64,000 bases of DNA from positions 147,667-211,666 of the forward strand of contig NZ_BEWP01000007.1 of assembly GCF_002723995.1 (NCBI RefSeq), written 5' to 3'. Each line of letters begins with the position of its first letter. Within the stretch, counting starts at the first letter, position 1. The notes under the pieces are model-generated. The model ran no database searches. It was not told the DNA's origin and saw nothing but the letters and a program-made list of their open reading frames with translations. The position numbers and the translations under genes were made by a program. The DNA is from Gluconobacter kondonii (GTDB taxonomy: Bacteria > Pseudomonadota > Alphaproteobacteria > Acetobacterales > Acetobacteraceae). This document shows positions 40,274 to 49,731 of the stretch, piece after piece.

Positions 40274-41206
40274 ATGTCATCCAGACCCGGCATTCTGACG
40301 ATCGATCCCATTCTTCCATTTATGAGAGAGCGGCTGGAGCAATCTTTTGAACTCCATCCCTACACCACACCTGAAGATCTGCAGCGCTTCGCTCCGAGCA
40401 TCCGCGGCATCACGACTGGAGGCGCCTCTGGAGTTCCAGCCGAGATCATGAACGCGCTGCCCAATCTAGAAGTCATTTCGGTCAATGGCGTAGGCACCGA
40501 TCGCATTGACCTGCAGGAAGCAAAACGCCGGAATATCGGCGTTGCGACAACCCAGAATACCCTGACAGAAGATGTGGCCGATATGGCCGTCGTCCTGATG
40601 ATGACCGTTATGCGGGATGTCGTGAATAATGACCACTTCGTCCGGGCGGGAAGCTGGCCTCATTCCCCCCTCCCCCTAAGCCGCAGTCTGACAAAAAAAC
40701 GGGTCGGGATTGCAGGGTTCGGTCACATAGGGCAGGCCATTGCCAAGCGTATCTCAGCTTTTGATATGGAGATTGCCTATTTCAACTCTCATGCAAAGCC
40801 TGACACGCCCTACCGCTTCGAGCCTGACCTGAAAAGCTTGGCAGAATGGTGCGATGTCCTAATACTCGCAGTGTCCGGAGGAGCACGTTCCGCAAACATG
40901 ATCAATAACGACATCCTGACGGCGCTGGGAAAAGACGGTTTCTTGATCAATATCGCCCGGGGTACAGTCGTAGACGAAAACGCCCTTCTGGATGCCTTGA
41001 AAGAAAAGCGCATCGCTGGCGCAGGACTGGACGTTTTTCAGAATGAACCTGATATAAACCCGGCTTTTTTCGCGCTCACAAATACCGTTCTGCAAGCCCA
41101 TCAGGCATCAGCAACAGTCGAAACCAGAACAGCCATGGGTAATCTGGTTGTGAATAATCTGATTGCCTATTTCACCGACGGAACGCTCCTCACTCCCGTC
41201 GTATAA
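40274..41206 (+). CDS. D-2-hydroxyacid dehydrogenase
   Basis: NAD(P)-dependent D-2-hydroxyacid dehydrogenase, 310 residues. The ATG at 40274 follows GGAG by seven bases; an ATG at 40262 gives a longer version. The Rossmann motif is GIAGFGHIGQAIAKR, the catalytic Arg lies in VSGGARSANMI, the Glu in AGLDVFQNEPD, and the His in LQAHQASATVET. NLEVISVNGVGTDRIDL is family typical. Closest in style to glyoxylate/hydroxypyruvate reductases; substrate unconfirmed. It is 30 nt downstream of the phosphatase. Confidence 0.92.
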   Translation: MSSRPGILTIDPILPFMRERLEQSFELHPYTTPEDLQRFAPSIRGITTGGASGVPAEIMNALPNLEVISVNGVGTDRIDLQEAKRRNIGVATTQNTLTEDVADMAVVLMMTVMRDVVNNDHFVRAGSWPHSPLPLSRSLTKKRVGIAGFGHIGQAIAKRISAFDMEIAYFNSHAKPDTPYRFEPDLKSLAEWCDVLILAVSGGARSANMINNDILTALGKDGFLINIARGTVVDENALLDALKEKRIAGAGLDVFQNEPDINPAFFALTNTVLQAHQASATVETRTAMGNLVVNNLIAYFTDGTLLTPVV

Positions 41207-41208
41207 GC

Positions 41209-41967
41209 TTATGCCACGAACTGTTCGGCAATGATCCGCTCCGAAAGGCCATGGTCCGGGTCGAACAGGATCGTGGCCTTTCGGGTGCGATCTTCACGCA
41301 CCACAACTTCTGCCACATCACGAATTTCCGTAAAGTCCGCTACGGCTGCTGTCGCTCTTTTCTCCGTATCCAGAAGCGTCAGCTTCACCACAGCACTGGA
41401 GGGCAAAAGTGCCCCTCTCCAGCGACGAGGACGAAAAGCGGAGATTGGCGTTAAAGGAAGAATATTGGAGCTCAAAGGAACAATAGGTCCATGAGCTGAA
41501 AGATTATACGCTGTAGACCCCGCCGGAGTGGAAACAATAATTCCATCGCAAATCAGTTCTTCAAGACGCACCCGACCATCAATTTCAATTTTTATTCGGG
41601 ATGTCTGCCTCGTTTGCCTGAAAAGAAAAACGTCGTTGAACGCCAATGCGCTCCTAACGATTCCCGTGGAAGTCGTCGCCGTCATGTGTAATGGATGAAG
41701 AACTGAGGGCTGAGCATTTTCAAGGCGACGCAAAAGATCCCCCTCATTGGCTGCATTCATTAAAAACCCGACAGTTCCGTAATTCATGCCATAGATGGCG
41801 ATACTTCGATCCAGAACCTTGTGAAGTGCCTCAAGCATGAAGCCATCTCCACCCAGACAAACAACAAAATCTGCATTGTGAAGGTGGGCATTGCCGTACT
41901 TTTCTGAAAGCCGCTCCAGTGCTGACTGTGCAGTGTCGCTAGAAGACGCAACAAAATGAATTTTCAT
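41209..41967 (-). CDS. nadK: NAD kinase
   Basis: ATP-dependent NAD kinase making NADP, 252 residues, the compact alphaproteobacterial form. The GGDG motif is in DFVVCLGGDGFMLEALH, followed by YGMNYGTVGFLMNA and the second signature GIIVSTPAGSTAYNLSAHGP. Convergent with the dehydrogenase gene (2-nt gap). The ATG at 41967 is the only good start. Confidence 0.97.
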   Translation of the reverse strand: MKIHFVASSSDTAQSALERLSEKYGNAHLHNADFVVCLGGDGFMLEALHKVLDRSIAIYGMNYGTVGFLMNAANEGDLLRRLENAQPSVLHPLHMTATTSTGIVRSALAFNDVFLFRQTRQTSRIKIEIDGRVRLEELICDGIIVSTPAGSTAYNLSAHGPIVPLSSNILPLTPISAFRPRRWRGALLPSSAVVKLTLLDTEKRATAAVADFTEIRDVAEVVVREDRTRKATILFDPDHGLSERIIAEQFVA

Positions 41968-42169
41968 AGTGGAGCCATATCAATCCAAAGTCAGCACGAA
42001 CCTTAACAGGTTCCGGCCTTCAGGTCGCGTTGGCAGACGTCCTATGATAATTTCTGTTGGTTTAAAAGAAGGCGGTATAGGGCTACAGAACCGACTACGA
42101 TACGTCAGGTTTAGAACAGCAAGGCTCGCTATAAGGTCCAGCTCAATCGCATGAAGAGACCTTGCAAAC

Positions 42170-43021
42170 ATGATTGGCCATCTGCCTCCCGCATCCACCA
42201 CTCATGCCTCAGAGTCGTCTTTGCGCGAGGATAGGGCAGCTGCTCCCAGAGCAGACGCAAGCGCCTTCGATCAGGCAATGATCAAAGCGAAACCAAAGCC
42301 CCCTGTCCCACCCAAACCAGCTCATCTGCAGGGAATAGCGGCAACGCACGCTCAGCAAACATTGCTGGGCACGATGTCAACGGAATCGCACCATGTCGGT
42401 GCCACCTCCGCAACCGCTCCCGTTACGGAAGGTATCTCGTCAGGGAAGCTCAGTGTTTACAGGACCGACAGCCGTCCGCCGCATGAGATTGCAGGTCCCG
42501 ACGGTAAAGGCATGATCCCCTTCCAATGGCCTAAAAACATGCAGCCTACAGGCCTGCTCAAAAGCAAGATCGAGAACCTCAGAAATCCGAGCACCGGACG
42601 ACTGCCAGCAAATCCGCTCAGAGACCTTGCAGTCATTGTGAAACGTGGGGGGGAAGATCTGGCGCCCCATCAGATCTCCACAGCTTTGAATGAAGCACAA
42701 GCCATTCCGGGTTCGTCTGGTAGAGGAAGTCATCTCTACAAACTCGACCTACCCTTCACCCATTATCATCTCCCGGCCTCGGGCGGACGGCTCGATACAA
42801 AGCCGATCAACGATGCCTCAACCCTGACGGCGTTGGGATCAGACAGTATAATGAACGGCCAAGCCTTGCTATCGAACAATCCGCATGTTTCCAGCTACGA
42901 CGATCTACGTGACGGCGACCCCATCGGCTTGTTTCACAACAATCATCAGTACGGCGGCAACGGCGAAATTTCAGTATTCGGGGAAATATCCGGCACGCAT
43001 ATCTCACACACTCGTGGCTAA
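42170..43021 (+). CDS. Putative cholera-toxin-like ADP-ribosyltransferase
   Basis: A 283-residue protein. Residues 1-90 are low-complexity and Pro/Ala-rich (KPKPPVPPKP at 41-50). Residues 94-107 (LSVYRTDSRPPHEI) match the N-terminal motif of cholera/heat-labile/pertussis toxin A subunits, Arg98 aligning with the NAD-binding Arg7. The C-terminus (NGEISVFGEISGTHI, 264-278) can be aligned to the toxin EQEVSALGGIPYSQI block with Glu266 in the catalytic position and Asn264 replacing the first Glu. The middle S-T-S motif was not found. No signal peptide or clear immunity partner is visible. The domain call is a motif-based inference. Confidence 0.6.
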   Translation: MIGHLPPASTTHASESSLREDRAAAPRADASAFDQAMIKAKPKPPVPPKPAHLQGIAATHAQQTLLGTMSTESHHVGATSATAPVTEGISSGKLSVYRTDSRPPHEIAGPDGKGMIPFQWPKNMQPTGLLKSKIENLRNPSTGRLPANPLRDLAVIVKRGGEDLAPHQISTALNEAQAIPGSSGRGSHLYKLDLPFTHYHLPASGGRLDTKPINDASTLTALGSDSIMNGQALLSNNPHVSSYDDLRDGDPIGLFHNNHQYGGNGEISVFGEISGTHISHTRG

Positions 43022-43173
43022 AGCCCTGCTCGGAAAGCAGTTTTCCAAAGTCAGGAAATAGACGGAAGCTTCGTTTTCTTCAGGGAGAACAAAGACCCAT
43101 CTACTTGGAAGAGATGCGGCCCGTCCACTCCATTATTTGTGGAGCAAGGCCGTATCGAGCATGTTTTGGCGAC

Positions 43174-45651
43174 TCAGAAGTCGATCGCCGTTTTAACATA
43201 ATACATGCCGCCATTGAATCCGTATGGTGAATAAGAGGCATATTTCGTCAAACCCTGCTGCGTATGCGATATCGAAGAAGGTACACGCGTCGGATACTTG
43301 TTTCCGACATTGTTAGCCCCCACTCCAATACTCCAGTGAGGAAGAATTTTATAATCCACTTCCAGATTGGTCAGCAGGGCCGGGTTCTGCATGAACGGCA
43401 CACTGCCCGGCCCTGTCGGAGCGGCCATGTAGATGATTGAGCCGTAGCGCATTTCCTGCACGAAGGCGGACCATTTGCCATAAGTCCAGTTCACGCTGAT
43501 CTGCTCGCGGTTTTTTGGAGCCGCGTGCAGAACGATTTCCTTGGTGTATTCGTTGACGAAGTTCTCTTTCGCGGAACGGATTTCGGTATCCGAAAAATTG
43601 ATCCCCATCGCAAACCGGAACTGCCCCAGGCGTTGTGTATGCAGCGTATAGTCGGCGCTGAAATCGCCACCAAATGTCTGGGTATTATAAAGATTTGCGT
43701 AATAGGAAAGCGATGTCGCGCTCTCAAGATTGTTCTGCGCAAGCAGATTCATGAGAACGGAATCGTTTTTATCAACGCTATAGGTCTTGGTGCTTCCCAG
43801 ACGGGAGTTGATGGCGATGTAGTAAAGATTGCCGGTGACATGAAAATTATTCACCGGCGTCGCATCAATACCAATGCTATAGCTTCGGGAATACTCGCCT
43901 TTCATATTACCTGCCCCCAGATATCTGGCGATACTGCTGTTAGCCGGAACCTGATCTACCGTGTAACCGGGGTAAGGCGCGGAATAGAAATAGGACATCT
44001 CACCCAGCGTCGGCGGACGATAACCGGTATTGACATTGGCGCGCACAGCCCAGCGTTTATTGAAATTGTATCGTGTGCCGACCGAGCCCGTTTCGACAGT
44101 CGCGAGGTTGTTGTAACTCGCGACGCGGCCACCCAGCGTCCATTCCCACTTCTTTGTGACGTAGAATCCCAGATTTGCAAAACCCTCGTAAATATCACGG
44201 TTCTGGTTGGTGACGGCCATTGGGACGTTTCCCGGGTGGTCAGTGGCTCCCAGCCCTTCCCAGGATGCTGTCTCACCTTCCGTCATCTGGAACGTATCAT
44301 GGCGGTATTCCGCACCGAATTTCAGATCAACCGGCCGCGGCAGAAAGCCCGTCTGGAACGAGCGCGAACCGCGAATGCCGCTCGTCAGTTCTGTGGCGAT
44401 GGACGCTCCATCATAGAACGACGTCTGTGTGCTGTCGGGGATGGAAACATTTTCTGAATCCTTGGTCCCGTATTTCTGTTCATCCCGACCGAATGTGACA
44501 TACGCGTCCCAAGCAAATCCAAACTTGTGAGCGCGGATGCCGTTGTCCGTCTCGAAATCATACTGGTCCATCGTGATATAGGGCTGGTTGCCGTTAGGAT
44601 ACAGATTGGTGTTGATCCAGGTATCCGTATCGGCCGCACTGCGATACGTCTCGGCGACATTGGCGCGGCGATGCGAGAATGTTGAGGTGCTATAGGCACT
44701 GAAACCGTGCCCAAGCGGCAGGGACATGTTCTCGCTTAATGTCTCTAGCGTCGATTTGGGAAGACCTAATCCCCGCTGCACATCGCGATTGGCCGTCTCG
44801 TTTCGGGAATCGCTGAAAAGCGTGCCATAGAAATCCCCACCACGTGTTGTGGGAAGCTGATGAGTGACCTGCGCGGCAAGATCAAGATATCCGCCATTAT
44901 TCCCCAGAGCCATGCCATAATTGGCCGATCCATCGAGACCCTGCCCATCGCCAGCGTAATAGCCATTGTTCTTGAAATTAATGCTGCCGCCATGCGTGTC
45001 TCGTTTGAGGACGATATTAACCGCACCCGCAATGGCATCCTGTCCGTAAAGCGCAGATGCCCCTTCCGTAATCACCTCGATATGGTCAATGGCGGAGACC
45101 GGGATCAGCGAAATGTCGCTTGGTTCACTGCCCCAGTTCGTACCGGCATTCGAGTTGAAGTTGGCTCCGATATGGCGGCGATGGCCGTTGACAAGGATCA
45201 GCGTATCATCAGGAGATTGGCCACGAAGCTGCATCGTCTGAACGAATGCACTTGCTCCACCACCTGGAAGTGCGGCCGTTGTAATGGCCGGGTTAGCCTG
45301 CGCCAGTGCAGAAAGAACGTTCGTCTGACCTGTTTTGAGCAGTTCAGCCCCGGTCACCACAGTCACCTGGGCCGTACTATGGCGCGCCGCAACCGGAGAG
45401 AAGACCGAATTCGTCTGTCGGCCACCGACCTGAATACTTTCAGTCGATGTCGCCTGAAGCGATGTCGGAGCATGATGGACTGGCGGCGCGCTCTTGGCGG
45501 GAGCAGCGCCTGCTCTTTTTTTGACAACGACGCGATGATGTTTCACGGGAGCCGCTGCTGAAGCGGATGCCGCAAGAACCCTGTCAGGCATAAATGCGCC
45601 CAGTGCAGCTCCTGCGACCAGACAGAGTTTCCAATTTGACCCAATCAACAT
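43174..45651 (-). CDS. TonB-dependent outer-membrane receptor
   Basis: TonB-dependent receptor, 825 residues from ATG at 45651. The signal peptide ends about RVLAAS, followed by a basic, Ala-rich linker, a TonB-box-like TESIQVGGRQTN, the plug (TNVLSALAQANPAITTAALP, LRGQSPDDTLILVNGHRRH, IDHIEVITEGASALYGQDAI, AGAVNIVLKR) and a beta-barrel ending NGGMYYVKTAIDF with terminal Phe. Divergent from a LysR-type gene that may regulate it. Ligand unknown. Confidence 0.95.
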   Translation of the reverse strand: MLIGSNWKLCLVAGAALGAFMPDRVLAASASAAAPVKHHRVVVKKRAGAAPAKSAPPVHHAPTSLQATSTESIQVGGRQTNSVFSPVAARHSTAQVTVVTGAELLKTGQTNVLSALAQANPAITTAALPGGGASAFVQTMQLRGQSPDDTLILVNGHRRHIGANFNSNAGTNWGSEPSDISLIPVSAIDHIEVITEGASALYGQDAIAGAVNIVLKRDTHGGSINFKNNGYYAGDGQGLDGSANYGMALGNNGGYLDLAAQVTHQLPTTRGGDFYGTLFSDSRNETANRDVQRGLGLPKSTLETLSENMSLPLGHGFSAYSTSTFSHRRANVAETYRSAADTDTWINTNLYPNGNQPYITMDQYDFETDNGIRAHKFGFAWDAYVTFGRDEQKYGTKDSENVSIPDSTQTSFYDGASIATELTSGIRGSRSFQTGFLPRPVDLKFGAEYRHDTFQMTEGETASWEGLGATDHPGNVPMAVTNQNRDIYEGFANLGFYVTKKWEWTLGGRVASYNNLATVETGSVGTRYNFNKRWAVRANVNTGYRPPTLGEMSYFYSAPYPGYTVDQVPANSSIARYLGAGNMKGEYSRSYSIGIDATPVNNFHVTGNLYYIAINSRLGSTKTYSVDKNDSVLMNLLAQNNLESATSLSYYANLYNTQTFGGDFSADYTLHTQRLGQFRFAMGINFSDTEIRSAKENFVNEYTKEIVLHAAPKNREQISVNWTYGKWSAFVQEMRYGSIIYMAAPTGPGSVPFMQNPALLTNLEVDYKILPHWSIGVGANNVGNKYPTRVPSSISHTQQGLTKYASYSPYGFNGGMYYVKTAIDF

Positions 45652-45886
45652 TGCATCCCTCTCAAGTCGCCGGAATTCCGATACGAAGCATGGGTTTATG
45701 GTACGGATGCGTTATGTTTTGGCGTCATATGGATTATTTATATTCCAATTTCGCAACGAGAATTTCGAGGAACTCTTCGCATAATCGCCGCTTCTGGCTC
45801 AATCGCATTCCAATGGATTGATTGACCATTTTTCCCAATCGGCAGAGTATTGGATTCACAGTCTGTCACATCAGGAGATCGGCCAG

Positions 45887-46825
45887 TTGGATATCAGGCG
45901 TTTGCAGGCTTTCGTGAAGATCATTGATCTCGGCAGTATTTCACGCGCCGCTGATCTGCTGAACATCGCCCAGCCCGCGCTTAGCCAGCAACTGGCAGCC
46001 CTTGAAAGCGCATTCCGTCAGAAACTGGTGATCCGGAGCAAAAGCGGGGTCACGCCCACCATTGCCGGTTCTGTTCTGTACCGTCACGTCCAGATCCTGA
46101 GCAAGCAGTTCGACCGGGCCATGGTCGAGATTACTCAAGGCGCTGGCCCGCTTGTTGGCAAGGTTTCGGTCGGCCTGTCTCCATACAGCGCAGGCTCGAC
46201 GCTATCGGTCGAGCTTCTGCGCCGTATCCGAGAGGAACTTCCCGGCATCATCCTGCACCTGACCGAGAGTTTTGACGACATCTACAGCGAACTTGTCATG
46301 ACAGGCCGACTGGACATGGCCGTCATTCATGGTTCTGGTCCCATGAAAGGCGTCAGCTTCACGCCTCTGATGAAGGAAGAATTCTTCCTGCTCGCCCCGC
46401 AGGCCCTCACCATTCCTCACGACGGCGACAATACAGTTCAGCTCGCGGATATCACGGATATTCCTTTGCTTGTGCCGCCAAAGCACAACTTTGTCCGCAA
46501 GGCGATCGATATGGCGTTTATGCGCAAAGGGCTGGAGCCTAAGATCGTTGCGGAAATCGAAGCTCTGACAACACTTCAGGGTGCCATTCAGGAGGGGATC
46601 GGCAGCACCATTCTCCCCTGGTCGGTAGCCAGCAGGATTGCCGTTGAAGACCAGTCACGCATCTATGCCCTGCGTAATCCCGTCATCAGCGAAAATGTCT
46701 CTCTCTGCATCCCGGAGCTTGTTCCTGAGACAGAGGCGTCAGTGGCCGTCCGGGAGCGCCTCATAGACCTTGCCCGGGCCATGGCGTCCTCACGCAACTG
46801 GCCCGGAACGCAGGCCTCTACTTAA
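45887..46825 (+). CDS. LysR-family transcriptional regulator
   Basis: A 312-residue LysR regulator starting at TTG 45887 ((M)DIRRLQAFVKIID), nine bases after AGGAG; an upstream ATG at 45818 would add 23 unconserved residues. The N-terminal helix-turn-helix is GSISRAADLLNIAQPALSQQ, and the effector-binding domain follows. Overall style is close to Nac/Cbl-type regulators. It lies between a divergent TonB receptor gene and a convergent aspA gene, and its 3' end overlaps that of aspA by 8 nt. Target unknown, the adjacent receptor being the best guess. Confidence 0.93.
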   Translation: MDIRRLQAFVKIIDLGSISRAADLLNIAQPALSQQLAALESAFRQKLVIRSKSGVTPTIAGSVLYRHVQILSKQFDRAMVEITQGAGPLVGKVSVGLSPYSAGSTLSVELLRRIREELPGIILHLTESFDDIYSELVMTGRLDMAVIHGSGPMKGVSFTPLMKEEFFLLAPQALTIPHDGDNTVQLADITDIPLLVPPKHNFVRKAIDMAFMRKGLEPKIVAEIEALTTLQGAIQEGIGSTILPWSVASRIAVEDQSRIYALRNPVISENVSLCIPELVPETEASVAVRERLIDLARAMASSRNWPGTQAST

Positions 46826-48293
46826 AAGCCGTTTCGACCAGCCCGACATTGGGCTGCGTCAGAAATTCCGGGCGCAACAGATTTGAAAGTACTTCTTGAG
46901 ACAACAGCTTTTCCTGAAGGACAAGCTCCGGCACGCTCCGGTTTTCATCCAGAGTCCGGCGGGCAATCCGGGAACAGGTCTCGTATCCAAGAAGCGGGAC
47001 CAGTGCCGTGACGATACCGATATTCCTTTCAAACAGAAAACGGCACCGCTCGGCGTCTGCTGTAATTCCTTGAACGCATTTTTTAGTCAGAAGCGTGACG
47101 GCAGCGATCAATGTTTTGAGGGACGAGAAAAGGCAGTATCCGATCATCGGTTCGAAAGGATTAAGCTGAAACTGTCCCCCCTCTGCACACATGCTCAGCG
47201 TGACGTCATAACCCGCAACGAGATACGCCACCTGATTGACAGCTTCAGGAATGACCGGATTGACTTTGCCCGGCATGATGGAAGACCCTGCCTGAACGGA
47301 TGGGAGCGTGATTTCTCCGATGCCAGCCCGAGGGCCGCTCGACAGCAGGCGTAGATCGCTTGCGATTTTGGACAGCTTGAGCGCCAGCCGTTTGAGAACA
47401 CCAGAAAACAGCACAAAAACACCGACATCCGAAGTCGCCTCGATCCTGTCAGAAGCTCCTTTCACGGCCAGATCTGTCAGCCGTCCTAACTCCTGCAAGA
47501 CAGTGTTCGCATAACGTGGGTCCGTGTTCAGACCTGTTCCGATCGCCGTCCCGCCCAGATTGACAGTCAGAAAAGCTTCGGACTGGCTGCGGATATGATG
47601 AATTTCCGTCTCTATCGCATGCTGAAACGCCCTGAATTCCTGCCCGAGCGTCATGGGCACGGCATCCCGCAACTGCGTGCGGCCGACTTTCAGGATGTCC
47701 GAGAATTCATCGGCCTTTTCTTCGAAAGTCCGGGCCAGTTCTTCAAGTGCTCCAAGCAGAGGTTTAGTCGCCGTGAACAGTCCCAGTCGCAAGGCCGTCG
47801 GATAAACATCATTCGTGGACTGAGCCATGTTCACATGGTCGTTGGGATGCAGGATCTGGTAATCACCGGGTTTGTGTCCCGCCAGTTTCAGCGCGACATT
47901 GGCGATGACTTCATTGACGTTCATGTTGGTGGACGTCCCGGCACCACCCTGCATGGCATCCACAATGAAATAGCTGCGATAATCGTCATGCTTCAGCAGT
48001 GCCTGGCACGCAGCCTCGATCAGGTCAGCCCGCTCTGTATCCAGATAACCGAGAGCTCTGTTCGTTCGTGCAGCTGCCTGTTTGACTGTAACAAAAGCGC
48101 GGATAAACTCTGAAAACGCCCCTACCGGCTCCCCGCTGATGGGAAAGTTCTCCGCCGCCCGGCTGGTATGGACACCCCACAGAGCGTTCTTCGGGATGCG
48201 AACCTCTCCCAGCAGGTCTTTCTCGACCCTGAAGTCATTCAGAGGTGGCATCATGCCTGCCGCAACGTCGGACCGGGATGCGGATGTCGTCAT
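46818..48293 (-). CDS. aspA: Aspartate ammonia-lyase
   Basis: Lyase converting L-aspartate to fumarate and ammonia, 491 residues. The fumarase/aspartase signature GSSIMPGKVNP is present, with catalytic-Ser loop; other blocks are DLLGEVRIPKNALWGVHTSR, GGAGTSTNMNVNEVIAN, HPNDHVNMAQSTNDVYPT and GRTQLRDAVPMTLGQEF. The aspartase-type N-terminus distinguishes it from class II fumarase. ATG at 48293 or 48254 may be the start; no strong ribosome binding site decides. Divergent from an aspartate aminotransferase gene across 174 nt. Confidence 0.93.
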   Translation of the reverse strand: MTTSASRSDVAAGMMPPLNDFRVEKDLLGEVRIPKNALWGVHTSRAAENFPISGEPVGAFSEFIRAFVTVKQAAARTNRALGYLDTERADLIEAACQALLKHDDYRSYFIVDAMQGGAGTSTNMNVNEVIANVALKLAGHKPGDYQILHPNDHVNMAQSTNDVYPTALRLGLFTATKPLLGALEELARTFEEKADEFSDILKVGRTQLRDAVPMTLGQEFRAFQHAIETEIHHIRSQSEAFLTVNLGGTAIGTGLNTDPRYANTVLQELGRLTDLAVKGASDRIEATSDVGVFVLFSGVLKRLALKLSKIASDLRLLSSGPRAGIGEITLPSVQAGSSIMPGKVNPVIPEAVNQVAYLVAGYDVTLSMCAEGGQFQLNPFEPMIGYCLFSSLKTLIAAVTLLTKKCVQGITADAERCRFLFERNIGIVTALVPLLGYETCSRIARRTLDENRSVPELVLQEKLLSQEVLSNLLRPEFLTQPNVGLVETAFK

Positions 48294-48467
48294 TTCGGGT
48301 ATCCAGAGCTGTGATAGACCCCGAGCCTATTATTGCGACTTCGATTCAACCCCATATGATTGTGGTATAGGGTCAGACAATTTTCGGCAGTATCTCGACG
48401 CCTGCGAAACGATTTACGATGCCGCTATTCGCGCATGCGTTACCCTTATGCGGCAATGGAGACATCA

Positions 48468-49670
48468 ATGCCCGGTTTTGCTGATCGACTGAATGGAATT
48501 GGCGTTTCGGCCTCTGCCGCCATGACCGACAAGGCCCGCGAACTCAAGGCGGAAGGCCTCAAAATCGTCAGCCTCTCTTCCGGTGAGCCCGATTTCCCGA
48601 CTCCCGATCACGTCGTGGACGCCGCCATAGTGGCCGCCCGTGGCGGCGATACGAAATATCCGCCGCAGGATGGAAAGCCCGCGCTCAAGAAAGCCATTCA
48701 GGCCAAGTTCCTGCGCGAAAACCATCTCGATTACGCGCTTGACGAAATTCTCGTCGCCAATGGCGCCAAACAGATCATTTTCGATGCCCTGATGGCGACC
48801 TGTAATACAGGCGACGAGGTTGTCCTCCCCGCTCCGTACTGGATCAGCTATTCGGATATCGCCCGTCTGTGTGGTGCCAGACCCGTGCAGATCAACTGCC
48901 CGGCCGAAGACAATTTCCGCCTGTCTGCCAAAGCGCTGGATGCCGCCATTACACCCAACACCAAATGGCTGCTGCTCAATTTCCCCAACAATCCGACCGG
49001 GGCCTGTTGCCCGCGTGAAGACATGGAAGAAATCGCGGCCGTTCTCCTGAAGCATCCGCATGTCTGGATCATGACGGATGATATTTACGAACACCTGATC
49101 TATGACGGGTTCGACTTCTGCACCATTGCCGAAGTCGCACCACGCTTGAAAGACCGCGTTCTGACGGTCAATGGCGTCTCCAAAGCTTATGCCATGACGG
49201 GCTGGCGCGTCGGTTATTGCGGCGGCCCGCGGGACCTGATCGCCGCCATGAACAACATGCAGGGACAGTCAACCAGCGGTATCAACACCATCGCGCAGGC
49301 CGCTGCCATTGCCGCCCTTGAAGGCCCGCAGGATTTTCTGAAAGAGCGTGCGGCCGAATATCAGTCCCGACGGGATCTGGTTGTTGGTCTGCTGAATGCC
49401 ATTCCGGGCGTGACATGCCACACGCCGCAGGGCGCATTCTACGTCTATCCCGAAATCGGTGCCTGCCTGGGCAAGACCACGCCCAAAGGACGCCATATCG
49501 CAACGGATGCCGACTTCGTCATGGCTCTGCTGGAAGAACAGCAGGTCGCATCTGTTCAGGGGGGAGCTTACGGCATGAGCCCGTTCTTCCGCATTTCCTA
49601 CGCAACCGACCGGGAAACGCTCAAGGAAGGCTGCCGACGCATCGCAGAGTTCGTGACCTCCCTTCGCTGA
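48468..49670 (+). CDS. aspC: Aspartate aminotransferase (class I)
   Basis: PLP-dependent aminotransferase, 400 residues, of the Rhizobium-type AspC/AatA (class I-gamma) form. The ATG at 48468 has GGAG eight bases upstream. Landmarks are SLSSGEPDFPTPDHV, the PLP-binding FPNNPTGACCPREDM (Asn), the PLP-ring Asp/Tyr in MTDDIYEHLIYDG, the PLP lysine in VNGVSKAYAMTGWRVGY, and the C-terminal Arg in FFRISYATDRETL. It interconverts aspartate and oxaloacetate with 2-oxoglutarate; prephenate side activity is possible. A terminator follows directly. Confidence 0.93.
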   Translation: MPGFADRLNGIGVSASAAMTDKARELKAEGLKIVSLSSGEPDFPTPDHVVDAAIVAARGGDTKYPPQDGKPALKKAIQAKFLRENHLDYALDEILVANGAKQIIFDALMATCNTGDEVVLPAPYWISYSDIARLCGARPVQINCPAEDNFRLSAKALDAAITPNTKWLLLNFPNNPTGACCPREDMEEIAAVLLKHPHVWIMTDDIYEHLIYDGFDFCTIAEVAPRLKDRVLTVNGVSKAYAMTGWRVGYCGGPRDLIAAMNNMQGQSTSGINTIAQAAAIAALEGPQDFLKERAAEYQSRRDLVVGLLNAIPGVTCHTPQGAFYVYPEIGACLGKTTPKGRHIATDADFVMALLEEQQVASVQGGAYGMSPFFRISYATDRETLKEGCRRIAEFVTSLR

Positions 49671-49677
49671 CAAAACG

Positions 49678-49709
49678 GCGGGGAAGCACGAACTTTCCCC
49701 GCTTCTCTC
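49678..49709 (+). terminator. Intrinsic terminator after the aminotransferase gene
   Basis: An 8-bp stem GCGGGGAA/TTCCCCGC (49678-49685 with 49695-49702), 9-nt loop, followed by TTCTCTC. It starts 8 nt after the stop codon. Confidence 0.75.
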
Positions 49710-49731
49710 ATGCCAACAGGTATCGTAACGA

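Noticed and set aside
43022..43173. Immunity gene for the ADP-ribosyltransferase-like protein
   Set aside because: The 152-nt gap to the next gene holds no start with a plausible coding frame.
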